Origin: Prevotella sp.
GTDB taxonomy: Bacteria; Bacteroidota; Bacteroidia; Bacteroidales; Bacteroidaceae
Reading direction: 5' to 3'
Length of the DNA stretch: 64,000 nt
NCBI GenBank assembly: GCA_016291085.1
Contig: JAEEVW010000004.1
Span: 57,602-121,601 of the forward strand
Position 1 is the stretch's first letter, and the number at the start of each line of letters is the position of its first letter. Position numbers and translations under genes: made by a program. This document shows positions 44,654 through 52,137 of this stretch, piece after piece. A model generated the notes under the pieces. That model was not told where the DNA came from. It saw nothing but the letters and a program-made list of their open reading frames with translations, and did no database searches.

Positions 44654-45219
44654 AACGCGTCATCGACTTCGTCATAGCAGCTCTATGCCTGATACTTTTC
44701 TCTCCATTGATATTGGCATGTTGGCTGGCCATCAAGATTGGTGGTGGGCCAGCCATCTATAAGCAGGAACGTATCGGACGGGGAGGACGTCCATTCAATA
44801 TCTATAAGTTCCGTAGTATGGTTGTAGATGCAGAGAAGGAAGGCGAGGAACTGCTTCAACAGGAGAACGATCCACGACTGACCAAGACGGGAAAATTCCT
44901 TCGCAGTCATCATCTTGACGAGCTTCCCCAGCTATGGAATGTGTTTATCGGTGATATGGCCTTTGTGGGACCGCGTCCGGAACGAAAGTACTACATCGAC
45001 CAGATTATGGCACGCGACAGCCGATACGAACGGCTGTATGTGTTACGCCCAGGCGTCACCAGCTATGCCACTCTGAAGAATGGTTATACGGACAACATTG
45101 AGAAGATGCTGAAGCGCCTGGAATTCGATTTGTATTATTTGGAGCACCAGTCGCTATGGACAGACTTCAAAATACTCAGCCAGACGTTTCTCAACATCGT
45201 CTCAGGAAAGATTTTCTGA
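44650..45219 (+). CDS. WcaJ/RfbP-type initiating sugar-1-phosphate transferase
   Basis: 189 residues. One N-terminal membrane helix (FVIAALCLILFSPLILACWL) and the bacterial sugar transferase domain: YKQERIGRGGRPFNIYKFRS, then LDELPQLWNVFIGDMAFVGP and PGVTSYATLKNG. It is the short form without the extra N-terminal membrane domain of WcaJ. It moves hexose-1-phosphate, or an N-acetyl-diamino sugar phosphate, to undecaprenyl phosphate. Co-occurrence with the WecA-like enzyme implies either two glycans or a redundancy. Confidence 0.9.
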   Translation: MKRVIDFVIAALCLILFSPLILACWLAIKIGGGPAIYKQERIGRGGRPFNIYKFRSMVVDAEKEGEELLQQENDPRLTKTGKFLRSHHLDELPQLWNVFIGDMAFVGPRPERKYYIDQIMARDSRYERLYVLRPGVTSYATLKNGYTDNIEKMLKRLEFDLYYLEHQSLWTDFKILSQTFLNIVSGKIF

Positions 45220-45330
45220 AATTACTCTTTTTCGTACCTTTGACTTCGTCGAAAGTAGGCTGCATCTCAGATTTAGAGTCCCTTAATAAGGGACGGCTAT
45301 AATGCAGGGATTAAAAAAATATATGGTATT

Positions 45331-45366
45331 ATTTGGTTTTTCGTTCGATTTGCACTACCTTTGCAC
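45331..45366 (+). promoter_or_regulatory. Promoter of the Wzi-like gene (twin of the export-gene promoter)
   Basis: TTTG (45332-45335), 20-nt spacer, TACCTTTG (45356-45363), with 34 of 36 positions identical to 25744-25779. The -7 box ends 4 nt before the ATG at 45368, so transcription would start at or inside the start codon. Confidence 0.8.
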
Positions 45367-45367
45367 C

Positions 45368-46876
45368 ATGAAACTAAGGCTCGTTCAACTATTCACATGC
45401 TTTCTTGGTTTGGTTTGCACGTCTTCTATCCAGGCTCAGGACACGCTGTCAACACGCATCAGCTATGATCTGACAGCGGAAACTGCCGTTGGGACAGGAG
45501 ACTATACTGCCTCTCAGCTGACTGCCAACCGCCATCATGTGTTAGCAACCCGCCAAAACACCGCGTACATGCGTGGGGCGGTGAATATGGAACACCAACT
45601 AACTGAAAGCTGTCAGTTAACAGGAGCTTTGGACGTTATAGCATCCGTACATGCAGACCATCAAGTCTATCTGCAACAATGCTTTATCAATCTGAGTTGG
45701 AGCAACTTCTTTATAGAGGCAGGTAGTCGTGAATTGGAACCCATATTGCGCGACGCTCAACTATCTTCCGGAGCATTCGTCAAAGGTAACAATGCCAAGC
45801 CTATTCCTCAGATTCACATCGGTACTAACGGATTCTGGTCCGTGCCACACACTCACGACTGGCTACAAATCAACTTCGACTTCGGTTATGGAAAGTTCAT
45901 GGACGGCAACTATCGCAAGGACATCTTCTTTCGGGGAGCTGACATTAATCATTCGTATGCCAAGGGTATCTGGTATCACCAAAAGCACCTTTACTTCCGC
46001 AGCAATCCGGAAAAACGCTTCTTTATTACAGCTGGAATCGAACATGCCGTACAGTTTGGAGGCGCTATCCACACATTCATTGATGGTCATGAGAGTGTCA
46101 AGGAAAAGCCAGCTGGCCTAAGAACATTCTGGAATGTCGTTCTTCCTCTTGGAGACGGAGACTATTACGAAGACGATGCCCTGGAAGACTGGATTTACGG
46201 CAATCACGTTGGATCGATGACTATCCAGATAGGTTGGAACATCAATCGCAAGCACCAGTTGCAGGCTTATGTTGATGATCCGTTCGAGGACGGCTCAGGT
46301 ATGCGTAAGAGTAATGGCTGGGACGGATTATGGGGACTGCAATATGAAAACAAAGCATCTGGCCGCCAGTATGTGCGAAAGGCGGTAGTAGAATATTTCC
46401 AAACCACGAACCAATCGGGACCTTTACATTGGGACAGCAGCGATCACCCCGAGCCCATTCGCAGCCAAATAACAGATTACGTCACCGGAAACGACGACTA
46501 CTACAACCACATGTTTTACAACAGCTACTCACATTACGGCATGACTCCCGGCAATCCACTCATTACCTCTCCTATATATAATAAGAATGGCTATTCCGCT
46601 TTCCGCGACAATCGCGTGAAGGCATGGCATGTGGGCGTCAACGGCGAAATAACCGACCGTCTCTCCTACCTTCTCAAGGGTTCTTACCATGAGGGATGGG
46701 GTACCTATGCTTATCCGCTAGCAACGAAACATCATTCTTTCGACGCCATGTTCCGAACAACCTACACTCAAGGACCTTGGCAGTTCTCGGCAGCCTATGC
46801 TTTCGACAAAGGAAACATTTATGGCGACTGCTCAACATTCGATTTCAAAATTAGCTATCATGGCAAGATTCTTTAG
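45368..46876 (+). CDS. Wzi-like capsule assembly outer membrane protein
   Basis: 502 residues from ATG 45368 (signal peptide MKLRLVQLFTCFLGLVCTSS then IQAQ). The rest alternates in beta strands (ETAVGTGDYTASQLTANRHH; NTAYMRGAVNMEHQLTESC; FFIEAGSRELEPILRD; GKFMDGNYRKDIFFRG), as in the capsule-assembly Wzi family, which forms a barrel that attaches polymer to the cell surface. An in-frame ATG at 45302 would place the promoter inside the coding region and is rejected. Its 3' end overlaps the next gene by 17 bp. Confidence 0.85.
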   Translation: MKLRLVQLFTCFLGLVCTSSIQAQDTLSTRISYDLTAETAVGTGDYTASQLTANRHHVLATRQNTAYMRGAVNMEHQLTESCQLTGALDVIASVHADHQVYLQQCFINLSWSNFFIEAGSRELEPILRDAQLSSGAFVKGNNAKPIPQIHIGTNGFWSVPHTHDWLQINFDFGYGKFMDGNYRKDIFFRGADINHSYAKGIWYHQKHLYFRSNPEKRFFITAGIEHAVQFGGAIHTFIDGHESVKEKPAGLRTFWNVVLPLGDGDYYEDDALEDWIYGNHVGSMTIQIGWNINRKHQLQAYVDDPFEDGSGMRKSNGWDGLWGLQYENKASGRQYVRKAVVEYFQTTNQSGPLHWDSSDHPEPIRSQITDYVTGNDDYYNHMFYNSYSHYGMTPGNPLITSPIYNKNGYSAFRDNRVKAWHVGVNGEITDRLSYLLKGSYHEGWGTYAYPLATKHHSFDAMFRTTYTQGPWQFSAAYAFDKGNIYGDCSTFDFKISYHGKIL

Positions 46877-47273
46877 AAACATCTTCTCTGCAAAGCAGAG
46901 TGTGGCGTTGCGAATACTTCTTACATCATACCTCTTCCTTCTTTTCTCCTGTCAGGAAGGTAGGGAAGCTGGCGATTTATGGGGACAATGGCGCATGGTG
47001 GATTCCGACACAAAGTATATCAGTTTTTCAGGTTCTATCACATGGATTAAGAACCTCTACGAAACGGAAGTCTACGGCAATTTCCAGCATCGGGGTGACA
47101 GTCTTTTCATCCAATGCTTTTCGAAAAAGGGCCAACCGACAGACACCGTTCTCATAGAGAAGACTTTCGGTTTCCGGCCTTTCAACAATATCCGCCTGAA
47201 AATTGACAAACTCGACGACGACAATCTGGTGCTCAGCAAGGACAACCAACGATGGAGTTTTTATAAATACTGA
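46860..47273 (+). CDS. Small lipocalin-like lipoprotein
   Basis: 137 residues from ATG 46860. A signal peptide with lipobox (TSYLFLLFSC then QEGREAGDLWGQWRMV) is followed by a small beta-rich domain (GQWRMVDSDTKYISFSGSIT; NLVLSKDNQRWSFYKY), like the short lipocalin-like lipoproteins of Bacteroidota. Codons for FSAKQSVALRI fall on the fourth AACGCCACA-hairpin unit (46886-46911), so that repeat is read through. The gene ends the exopolysaccharide locus. Confidence 0.68.
   Translation: MARFFRNIFSAKQSVALRILLTSYLFLLFSCQEGREAGDLWGQWRMVDSDTKYISFSGSITWIKNLYETEVYGNFQHRGDSLFIQCFSKKGQPTDTVLIEKTFGFRPFNNIRLKIDKLDDDNLVLSKDNQRWSFYKY
46886..46911 (-). repeat. AACGCCACA + hairpin unit (inside a lipoprotein gene)
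   Basis: CTCTGC-AAA-GCAGAG (46886-46900) is followed by TGTGGCGTTGC. On the minus strand this is AACGCCACA plus a hairpin beginning CTCTGC, the same design as the three units at 4764-4854 but with another stem sequence. Confidence 0.75.
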
Positions 47274-47318
47274 GGCCATGCGGTAACCCATGCCCATGGC
47301 GGTATATTACAACTATAG

Positions 47319-47353
47319 GGATTTCCCCCAGCGAGTTTAGGGGAAATCCTTTT
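47319..47353 (+). terminator. Terminator of the exopolysaccharide operon
   Basis: GGATTTCCCC (47319-47328) pairs with GGGGAAATCC (47340-47349), 10 bp, followed by TTTT. Confidence 0.85.
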
Positions 47354-47373
47354 CGTATGCACTATTTTCTTCA

Positions 47374-47381
47374 TACCTTTG
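47374..47381 (+). promoter_or_regulatory. -7 box of the Gly/Ser-rich protein gene
   Basis: TACCTTTG, 45 bp upstream of the ATG at 47426. The matching -33 element is weak (TTTC). Confidence 0.5.
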
Positions 47382-47425
47382 CCAGTGAAAATAAAGAAAC
47401 CGATTGTTGAACAATAAAAAACGAG

Positions 47426-48448
47426 ATGAATATGAAAAAGATAATGATGACCCTAGTAGCTTTGCTGACGATAGCAGCAACGGGTAAGGCAATGAGCTAC
47501 GAGCAGGCAAGAAACGAGGCTTTGTTCTTGACAGACAAGATGGCCTACGAGCTGAACCTGACAGACGAGCAGTACGAGGCTGCCTATGAAATCAACCTCG
47601 ACTACCTGATGGGTGTTACCAGCTATGACGACGTGTATAGCACCTACTGGGAGCGCCGCAATCTGGATATGAGTTATATCCTGCTCGACTGGCAGTGGCA
47701 GGCTTTCATCAATGCCAGCTATTTCTATCGTCCTCTCTATTGGGACGGAGGTTATTGGCACTTCGGCATTTATGCCCGTTATCCACACCGCGACTATTTC
47801 TTCTTTGGACGTCCGGTATTCTACGCCAGCTACCGCGGTGGTCATGCCTGGCATTATGTAGGCGGACACGGCTATTACCACTCACGCAGAGACCACTACC
47901 GCCCAGCAGGCCGCAGTCACTTTGGCATGCTCGACCGCTGGAACCGCGGAGACTATCGTGGACGCCATCATTCAAACCATCCTTCGAACAGCAACTATGG
48001 TGGACATCGCCATTCCTCGACACGTACTACCGTTAATAACGGTCACTCAACCAGACCCCGCAATGACGGTAATAACGGCAGAAATCCTGGTGGCAGCAAT
48101 CACGGCAATGGCAGAACCACCATTAGCCGCACGACCCCGAGAATGGATCATCGCAGCACCACCAGCAGCGCTACCATGCACCACGCCACACCGTCAGACA
48201 ACCGTCCTGTACGCAGCAGTGGTTCGTTCGGCGGAGGCAGCAGCAGTCGCAGCAGCGGTTCGTTCGGCGGAAGCAGTAGCAGCCGTAGCAGTGGTTCGTT
48301 CAGTGGAGGAAGCAGCAGCCGTAGCAGTGGTTCATTCAGCGGAGGCAGCAGCAACCGTAGCAGTGGCTCATTCAGCGGAGGCAGCAGTCGTGGCGGTGGA
48401 AGCAGTCACAGCAGTGGCGGAGGCCGCTCGTTCGGCGGTCGTCGTTAA
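47426..48448 (+). CDS. Secreted Gly/Ser/Arg-rich repeat protein
   Basis: 340 residues, signal peptide (MNMKKIMMTLVALLTIAATG; a second ATG is two codons in). Residues ~25-110 form a Tyr/Trp-rich helical segment (NLTDEQYEAAYEINLDYLMG). A His/Tyr/Arg-rich stretch leads to four to five tandem 12-residue repeats of RSSGSFxGGSSS (36-bp DNA units). Similar proteins are known only as hypothetical; the basic, flexible tail suggests binding to polyanions or self-association at the cell surface. The last 27 codons overlap the end of the opposite histidine phosphatase gene by 81 bp. Confidence 0.75.
   Translation: MNMKKIMMTLVALLTIAATGKAMSYEQARNEALFLTDKMAYELNLTDEQYEAAYEINLDYLMGVTSYDDVYSTYWERRNLDMSYILLDWQWQAFINASYFYRPLYWDGGYWHFGIYARYPHRDYFFFGRPVFYASYRGGHAWHYVGGHGYYHSRRDHYRPAGRSHFGMLDRWNRGDYRGRHHSNHPSNSNYGGHRHSSTRTTVNNGHSTRPRNDGNNGRNPGGSNHGNGRTTISRTTPRMDHRSTTSSATMHHATPSDNRPVRSSGSFGGGSSSRSSGSFGGSSSSRSSGSFSGGSSSRSSGSFSGGSSNRSSGSFSGGSSRGGGSSHSSGGGRSFGGRR
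48241..48400. repeat. 36-bp tandem repeats (coding)
   Basis: Four to five units translating to RSSGSFxGGSSS. They can expand or contract by recombination without losing frame, and in antisense the last part is also the tail of the phosphatase. Confidence 0.7.
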
Positions 48449-48946
48449 GACACGCACCTCGGCATTCATCATTCGCTGCACCTCGCGCATCGGACACTGT
48501 GCATAAACAGCAAGAATCGCTTTATTGATGATTCCGTGACCAACGGCCACCACCCGATTTCCTGGGTAGGTGGTCGTTATATATATAAGGAACAGGCGCG
48601 CACGCTCGAGCAGCGCTTCTTCACTCTCTATATCGTCGGGCCAGACTTCGCCTTTCAGTTCAGGAATAAAACGTCCCGTAAAACTGCCCCAATCTCGCTC
48701 GCGCAACAAGGGTGTTGTCAGAACTGGCAGGTCATGAGGTGCGGCAATTATCTCAGCCGTCTGGACAGCACGACGCAAGTCGCTGGCCACTACGGCATCC
48801 ACCTGTTCGCCAGCCAGTCGCTCAGCCACCTGACGGGCCTGTTCCCTGCCCTTTTCATTTAGTTCGCCCTGTGTCTGCCCTTGCATGATTTGACGGACAT
48901 TGTCCACCGTTTCTCCATGTCTTACCAAAATAATCGTTGTTTCCAT
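48368..48946 (-). CDS. Histidine phosphatase (phosphoglycerate mutase-like)
   Basis: 192 residues from ATG 48946, where METTIILVRHGETVDN gives the catalytic RHG. ASDLRRAVQTAEII and AVGHGIINKAILAVY give the second phosphate-binding Arg and the distal His. It likely dephosphorylates a sugar phosphate or a nucleotide precursor (cobC/GpmB-like). An earlier in-frame ATG would add 36 unrelated residues. The C-terminal ~27 residues (TTTAERAASATAVTAST…) are low-complexity because they are the antisense of the Gly/Ser repeats; conserved sequence ends at NAEVRVL. Confidence 0.8.
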   Translation of the reverse strand: METTIILVRHGETVDNVRQIMQGQTQGELNEKGREQARQVAERLAGEQVDAVVASDLRRAVQTAEIIAAPHDLPVLTTPLLRERDWGSFTGRFIPELKGEVWPDDIESEEALLERARLFLIYITTTYPGNRVVAVGHGIINKAILAVYAQCPMREVQRMMNAEVRVLTTTAERAASATAVTASTATTAASAE

Positions 48947-49073
48947 GACTGCAAAATTACAATGAAAAGTGTAAAAAACCAAAAATAATTGGTAATTTAT
49001 ACACTTATTTGTAACACGGAGTTTACCCGAAGTTACTTTCATTCGAAAAACCAAAGGAAAACATCTTTTTTCT

Positions 49074-49104
49074 TTTGTTTTTCACTCACTAATTCGTAAC
49101 TTTG
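49074..49104 (+). promoter_or_regulatory. Promoter of the CotH gene
   Basis: TTTG (49074-49077), 19-nt spacer, TAACTTTG (49097-49104), 35 nt before the ATG. Confidence 0.75.
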
Positions 49105-49138
49105 CGCCAAATTTCAATCAACTTACTATCAACAACAA

Positions 49139-51571
49139 ATGAAACGTATTTTTCTACTATTCATTACGGCTGCAAGTGCTGTATCTGCATGGTGTGCTGA
49201 AGAGGCAAAAACACTGGTTATTAACGAACTGATGCAATCGAATGTCGAGAACATCATGGACGACATCACAGAGTTTCCCGACTCTTGGATTGAACTGTAC
49301 TTCCCTATGACTGATGCAGCGATTGTGGAGAACCTTGGCGACTACAAAATTGGCACCAAAGATAAGGCTAGCAAGGCTTGGCAGCTGCCCGAAATGTGGG
49401 TGAATCCAGGCCAACATATCATTATCTATTGTGACAAGGAAGGCAAGGAGGACAATCGCCTGCACACTGATTTCCGCTTGGAATCTGGTAAGGACGGCAA
49501 ACTATATCTGTTCAAGGGCGATGAGATTGTCGACAAGCTAGAAGGTATGGCCAAGATGCCTGCTCCCGACGTAGCCTATGGCCGTAAGACCGATGGCGCT
49601 GACGAGTGGGGTTATCAGCTTACGCCAACTCCAGGCAAAGCCAATACCGGTGAGATTTGCGATGGGAAGCACATTCTTGGTACTCCTGTATTTAGCGAAA
49701 AGGGCCGTGTGGTTTCAGGCAATGCTACCATCAACCTCACCTTGAGTCTGCCCGATGGTGCTCCCGAGGGTGCTGTCATCCGGTATACCACCAATGGTAG
49801 CGAGCCGACAGCTACAAGTACCAAGTATACATCGGCCATCAACATCACCAAGACAAAGGTGATTCGTGCCAAGGTATTCTGCGATGGGTGGCTCTCGCCT
49901 GTCAGCAGTGCCCAGTCGTACATCTTCCATCCGAGAGCTATGACCACCCCCATCTTCTCTGTCCAGACTAACGACAAATATCTGAACGACAAGACTATTG
50001 GTCTTTTCGCCAACAACAACAGCAAGGAAGACAAGAGGCTGCACGACTGGCGCCGTCCCGTCAACATCGAGATGTTCACCAGTGAGGGTGCAGAGAGCAC
50101 CTTCAACCAGTTGGGCGAGACGCGCATCCAGGGAGGAGCGTCGCGTGCGAATGCGCTGAAATCGATGGTATTCTATGCCAACAAGCGCTTCGACCCCGAC
50201 CACAAGCGTTTCCAGTATAAGTTCTTCCCTGACCAGAAGCCAGGTGTCACTGAATTCAAGTCGTTCTCACTGCGCGACGGTGGTAACGACTTCGGCGACC
50301 TGTACTTCCGCGACCTCATCATCCAGCGCACGATGGCAGCGAACGTCGAGAGTCTCGACTGGCAGGCTGGCCATACCGCCGTACTTTACATCAATGGCGA
50401 GTACATGGGCATGCTGAACATCCGTGAGCGTTCGAACGAAGATAACATCTACAGCAACTATGGTGGTCTGGAAGATCTCGACATGATTGAAATCGGCCAC
50501 GAGAAAATTAATAATGTAGACCAGTTTGAAGAGGAACTGAAGGAAGGCACCATCGATTTCTATAACGCTTTCAAGGCCTTCTATAGCGAGAAGGGCCACA
50601 CCTTGGCAGAATACGAGCAGTGGCTGGATGTCAGCGAATACCTGGATATTGCAGTGATGAACCTCTTCTATGGCAATAACGACTGGCCTGGCAACAACAC
50701 CGTATTCTGGCGCCCCAACGATGACGATACGAAATCCGGTCTGCCTAAGAGATTCCGTGTAATCGTCAAGGACACCGACTTCGGACTCGGACTCTATGGC
50801 AAGCAGAACTCCTACAACATGATTGACCTGTTGTACAATCCCAGCAAGCATTCCGGTGACGCTTGGGCTTACACAGAGCCAGCTACCCGTTTGCTGAAGA
50901 ACATGCTGGAGGCCCCTGACATTCTGAACATGTTCATCGACAAGTGCTGTGTCTTCATGGGCGATTTCATGAATGGTACAGGTACTGGCGAAATGATTGA
51001 CATCATTCAGGCTGAAGCCATGGAGGAATTCGTAGCCCACCGCGACAAATATAATCCTGTTCCTGAATGGGCTTGGTGGCAAGACGACAACCGTACTGAC
51101 ATTGGTAAAAAATTTAATAACGCCAAGAATTGGGCTGCAGGCCGTCCCGACCACTTCTACAAGCACATTGGTGACCAATGGAAACTCGGTTCACCCGTTG
51201 CGCTGACCATCAACAAGACAACCAAAGCAGACATTGAGATTACCTTCAACGGCATCAAGATGTCGAACAATGTGTTCGATGGCAAGTACTTCAAGAACCG
51301 TGCAATCACGATCAACGGTGGAGAGACGGTGAAGGGCTGGCGTCTGAGCGGTGCCAAGAACGAAGATGTGGCTGGTAGCGAGTTGACCATCAACATGACG
51401 AGCAGTGCATTGAAGATAGAGCCTCTCTTTGGGGACGTCAACGGCATTCAAACCATCGACTACTCACCACTCACCTCTTTACCTCTTTACGACCTGCTGG
51501 GCAACAAGGTAACGACTCCGCAGACTGGAAAGATCTATATTCAGAACGGCAAAAAAATCACCTGGCGTTAA
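49139..51571 (+). CDS. CotH-family secreted protein with lamin-tail and chitobiase-like domains
   Basis: 810 residues with signal peptide (MKRIFLLFITAASAVSAWC). Domain order: lamin-tail-type domain (~20-165; TLVINELMQSN, DSWIELYFP), CHB_HEX_C_1 Ig-like domain (~180-275; IRYTTNGSEPTATSTKYT), a CotH kinase-like domain (~290-620; RIQGGASRANALKSMVFYAN, YINGEYMGMLNIRERSNEDN, RFRVIVKDTDFGLG), and a C-terminal tail LPLYDLLGNKVTTPQTGKIY, then IQNGKKITWR, which fits a T9SS sorting signal. CotH-type kinases phosphorylate proteins in spores; in Bacteroidota the role is unknown. The stop lies in the loop of a hairpin shared with the opposite rfbC gene. Confidence 0.85.
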   Translation: MKRIFLLFITAASAVSAWCAEEAKTLVINELMQSNVENIMDDITEFPDSWIELYFPMTDAAIVENLGDYKIGTKDKASKAWQLPEMWVNPGQHIIIYCDKEGKEDNRLHTDFRLESGKDGKLYLFKGDEIVDKLEGMAKMPAPDVAYGRKTDGADEWGYQLTPTPGKANTGEICDGKHILGTPVFSEKGRVVSGNATINLTLSLPDGAPEGAVIRYTTNGSEPTATSTKYTSAINITKTKVIRAKVFCDGWLSPVSSAQSYIFHPRAMTTPIFSVQTNDKYLNDKTIGLFANNNSKEDKRLHDWRRPVNIEMFTSEGAESTFNQLGETRIQGGASRANALKSMVFYANKRFDPDHKRFQYKFFPDQKPGVTEFKSFSLRDGGNDFGDLYFRDLIIQRTMAANVESLDWQAGHTAVLYINGEYMGMLNIRERSNEDNIYSNYGGLEDLDMIEIGHEKINNVDQFEEELKEGTIDFYNAFKAFYSEKGHTLAEYEQWLDVSEYLDIAVMNLFYGNNDWPGNNTVFWRPNDDDTKSGLPKRFRVIVKDTDFGLGLYGKQNSYNMIDLLYNPSKHSGDAWAYTEPATRLLKNMLEAPDILNMFIDKCCVFMGDFMNGTGTGEMIDIIQAEAMEEFVAHRDKYNPVPEWAWWQDDNRTDIGKKFNNAKNWAAGRPDHFYKHIGDQWKLGSPVALTINKTTKADIEITFNGIKMSNNVFDGKYFKNRAITINGGETVKGWRLSGAKNEDVAGSELTINMTSSALKIEPLFGDVNGIQTIDYSPLTSLPLYDLLGNKVTTPQTGKIYIQNGKKITWR

Positions 51572-51580
51572 TACCAGGTG
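51551..51580 (-). terminator. rfbC terminator embedded in the CotH gene end
   Basis: CACCTGG (51559-51565) pairs with CCAGGTG (51574-51580), and on the minus strand the hairpin is followed by TTTTTTT (51557-51551). The loop contains both stop codons: TAA of the CotH gene (51569-51571) and TAA of rfbC (51570-51568). Confidence 0.8.
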
Positions 51581-52125
51581 AAGGGACTGTCGAAGTCGCG
51601 AAGCAAAGCATGACGGGTATCCTTTTCCGAAAGGATACCCTTTTCTGTGGGTATGCGCCAGTCGATGCCCAGCGATTCGTCCAGAATGCTGATGCCGTCG
51701 TCGGCCTCCGGATGGTAGAATTCGTCGCACTTATATTGGAATACTGCCGTCTCGCTAAGCACCGCAAAGCCGTGTGCAAAGCCCTTCGAGATAAAGAACT
51801 GACGATGGTTCTCCTCGCTCAGTTCTACAGCGACATGCTGTCCATAGGTTGGACTGCCCTTACGGATATCGACGGCCACATCGAGCACTTTTCCCCTGGC
51901 GCAACGCACCAGTTTGCTCTGAGTGTAAGGAGGCCGCTGGAAATGCAGTCCTCGCATAACCCCATAACTGGACATGCTCTCGTTGTCTTGTACGAAGGTT
52001 ATGGGACGCACCTTTTCGTCAAATTCCCGTTGTGAGAACGACTCAAAGAAATAGCCCCTTGCGTCTGCGAAGATGCGTGGCTCAATGATGAGCACACCGT
52101 CAATTGCTGTTTGAATGACATTCAT
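51568..52125 (-). CDS. rfbC: dTDP-4-dehydrorhamnose 3,5-epimerase
   Basis: 185 residues. PRIFADARGYFFESF, MRGLHFQRPPYTQSKLVRC (catalytic His), GKVLDVAVDIRKGSPTYGQH and ISKGFAHGFAVLSETAVFQY are the standard RfbC blocks. It makes dTDP-4-keto-L-rhamnose for surface polysaccharide. rfbA, rfbB and rfbD are not in this window. It is the last gene of the regulator-GH31-kinase operon, 12 bp after the kinase, an odd companion that may be historical. Confidence 0.92.
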   Translation of the reverse strand: MNVIQTAIDGVLIIEPRIFADARGYFFESFSQREFDEKVRPITFVQDNESMSSYGVMRGLHFQRPPYTQSKLVRCARGKVLDVAVDIRKGSPTYGQHVAVELSEENHRQFFISKGFAHGFAVLSETAVFQYKCDEFYHPEADDGISILDESLGIDWRIPTEKGILSEKDTRHALLRDFDSPFTWY

Positions 52126-52137
52126 TTCTGTTTTATT

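Noticed and set aside
48368..49054. Longer histidine phosphatase starting at 49054
   Set aside because: The extra 36 residues are unlike the family, and the catalytic RHG motif is always near the N-terminus, as from 48946.
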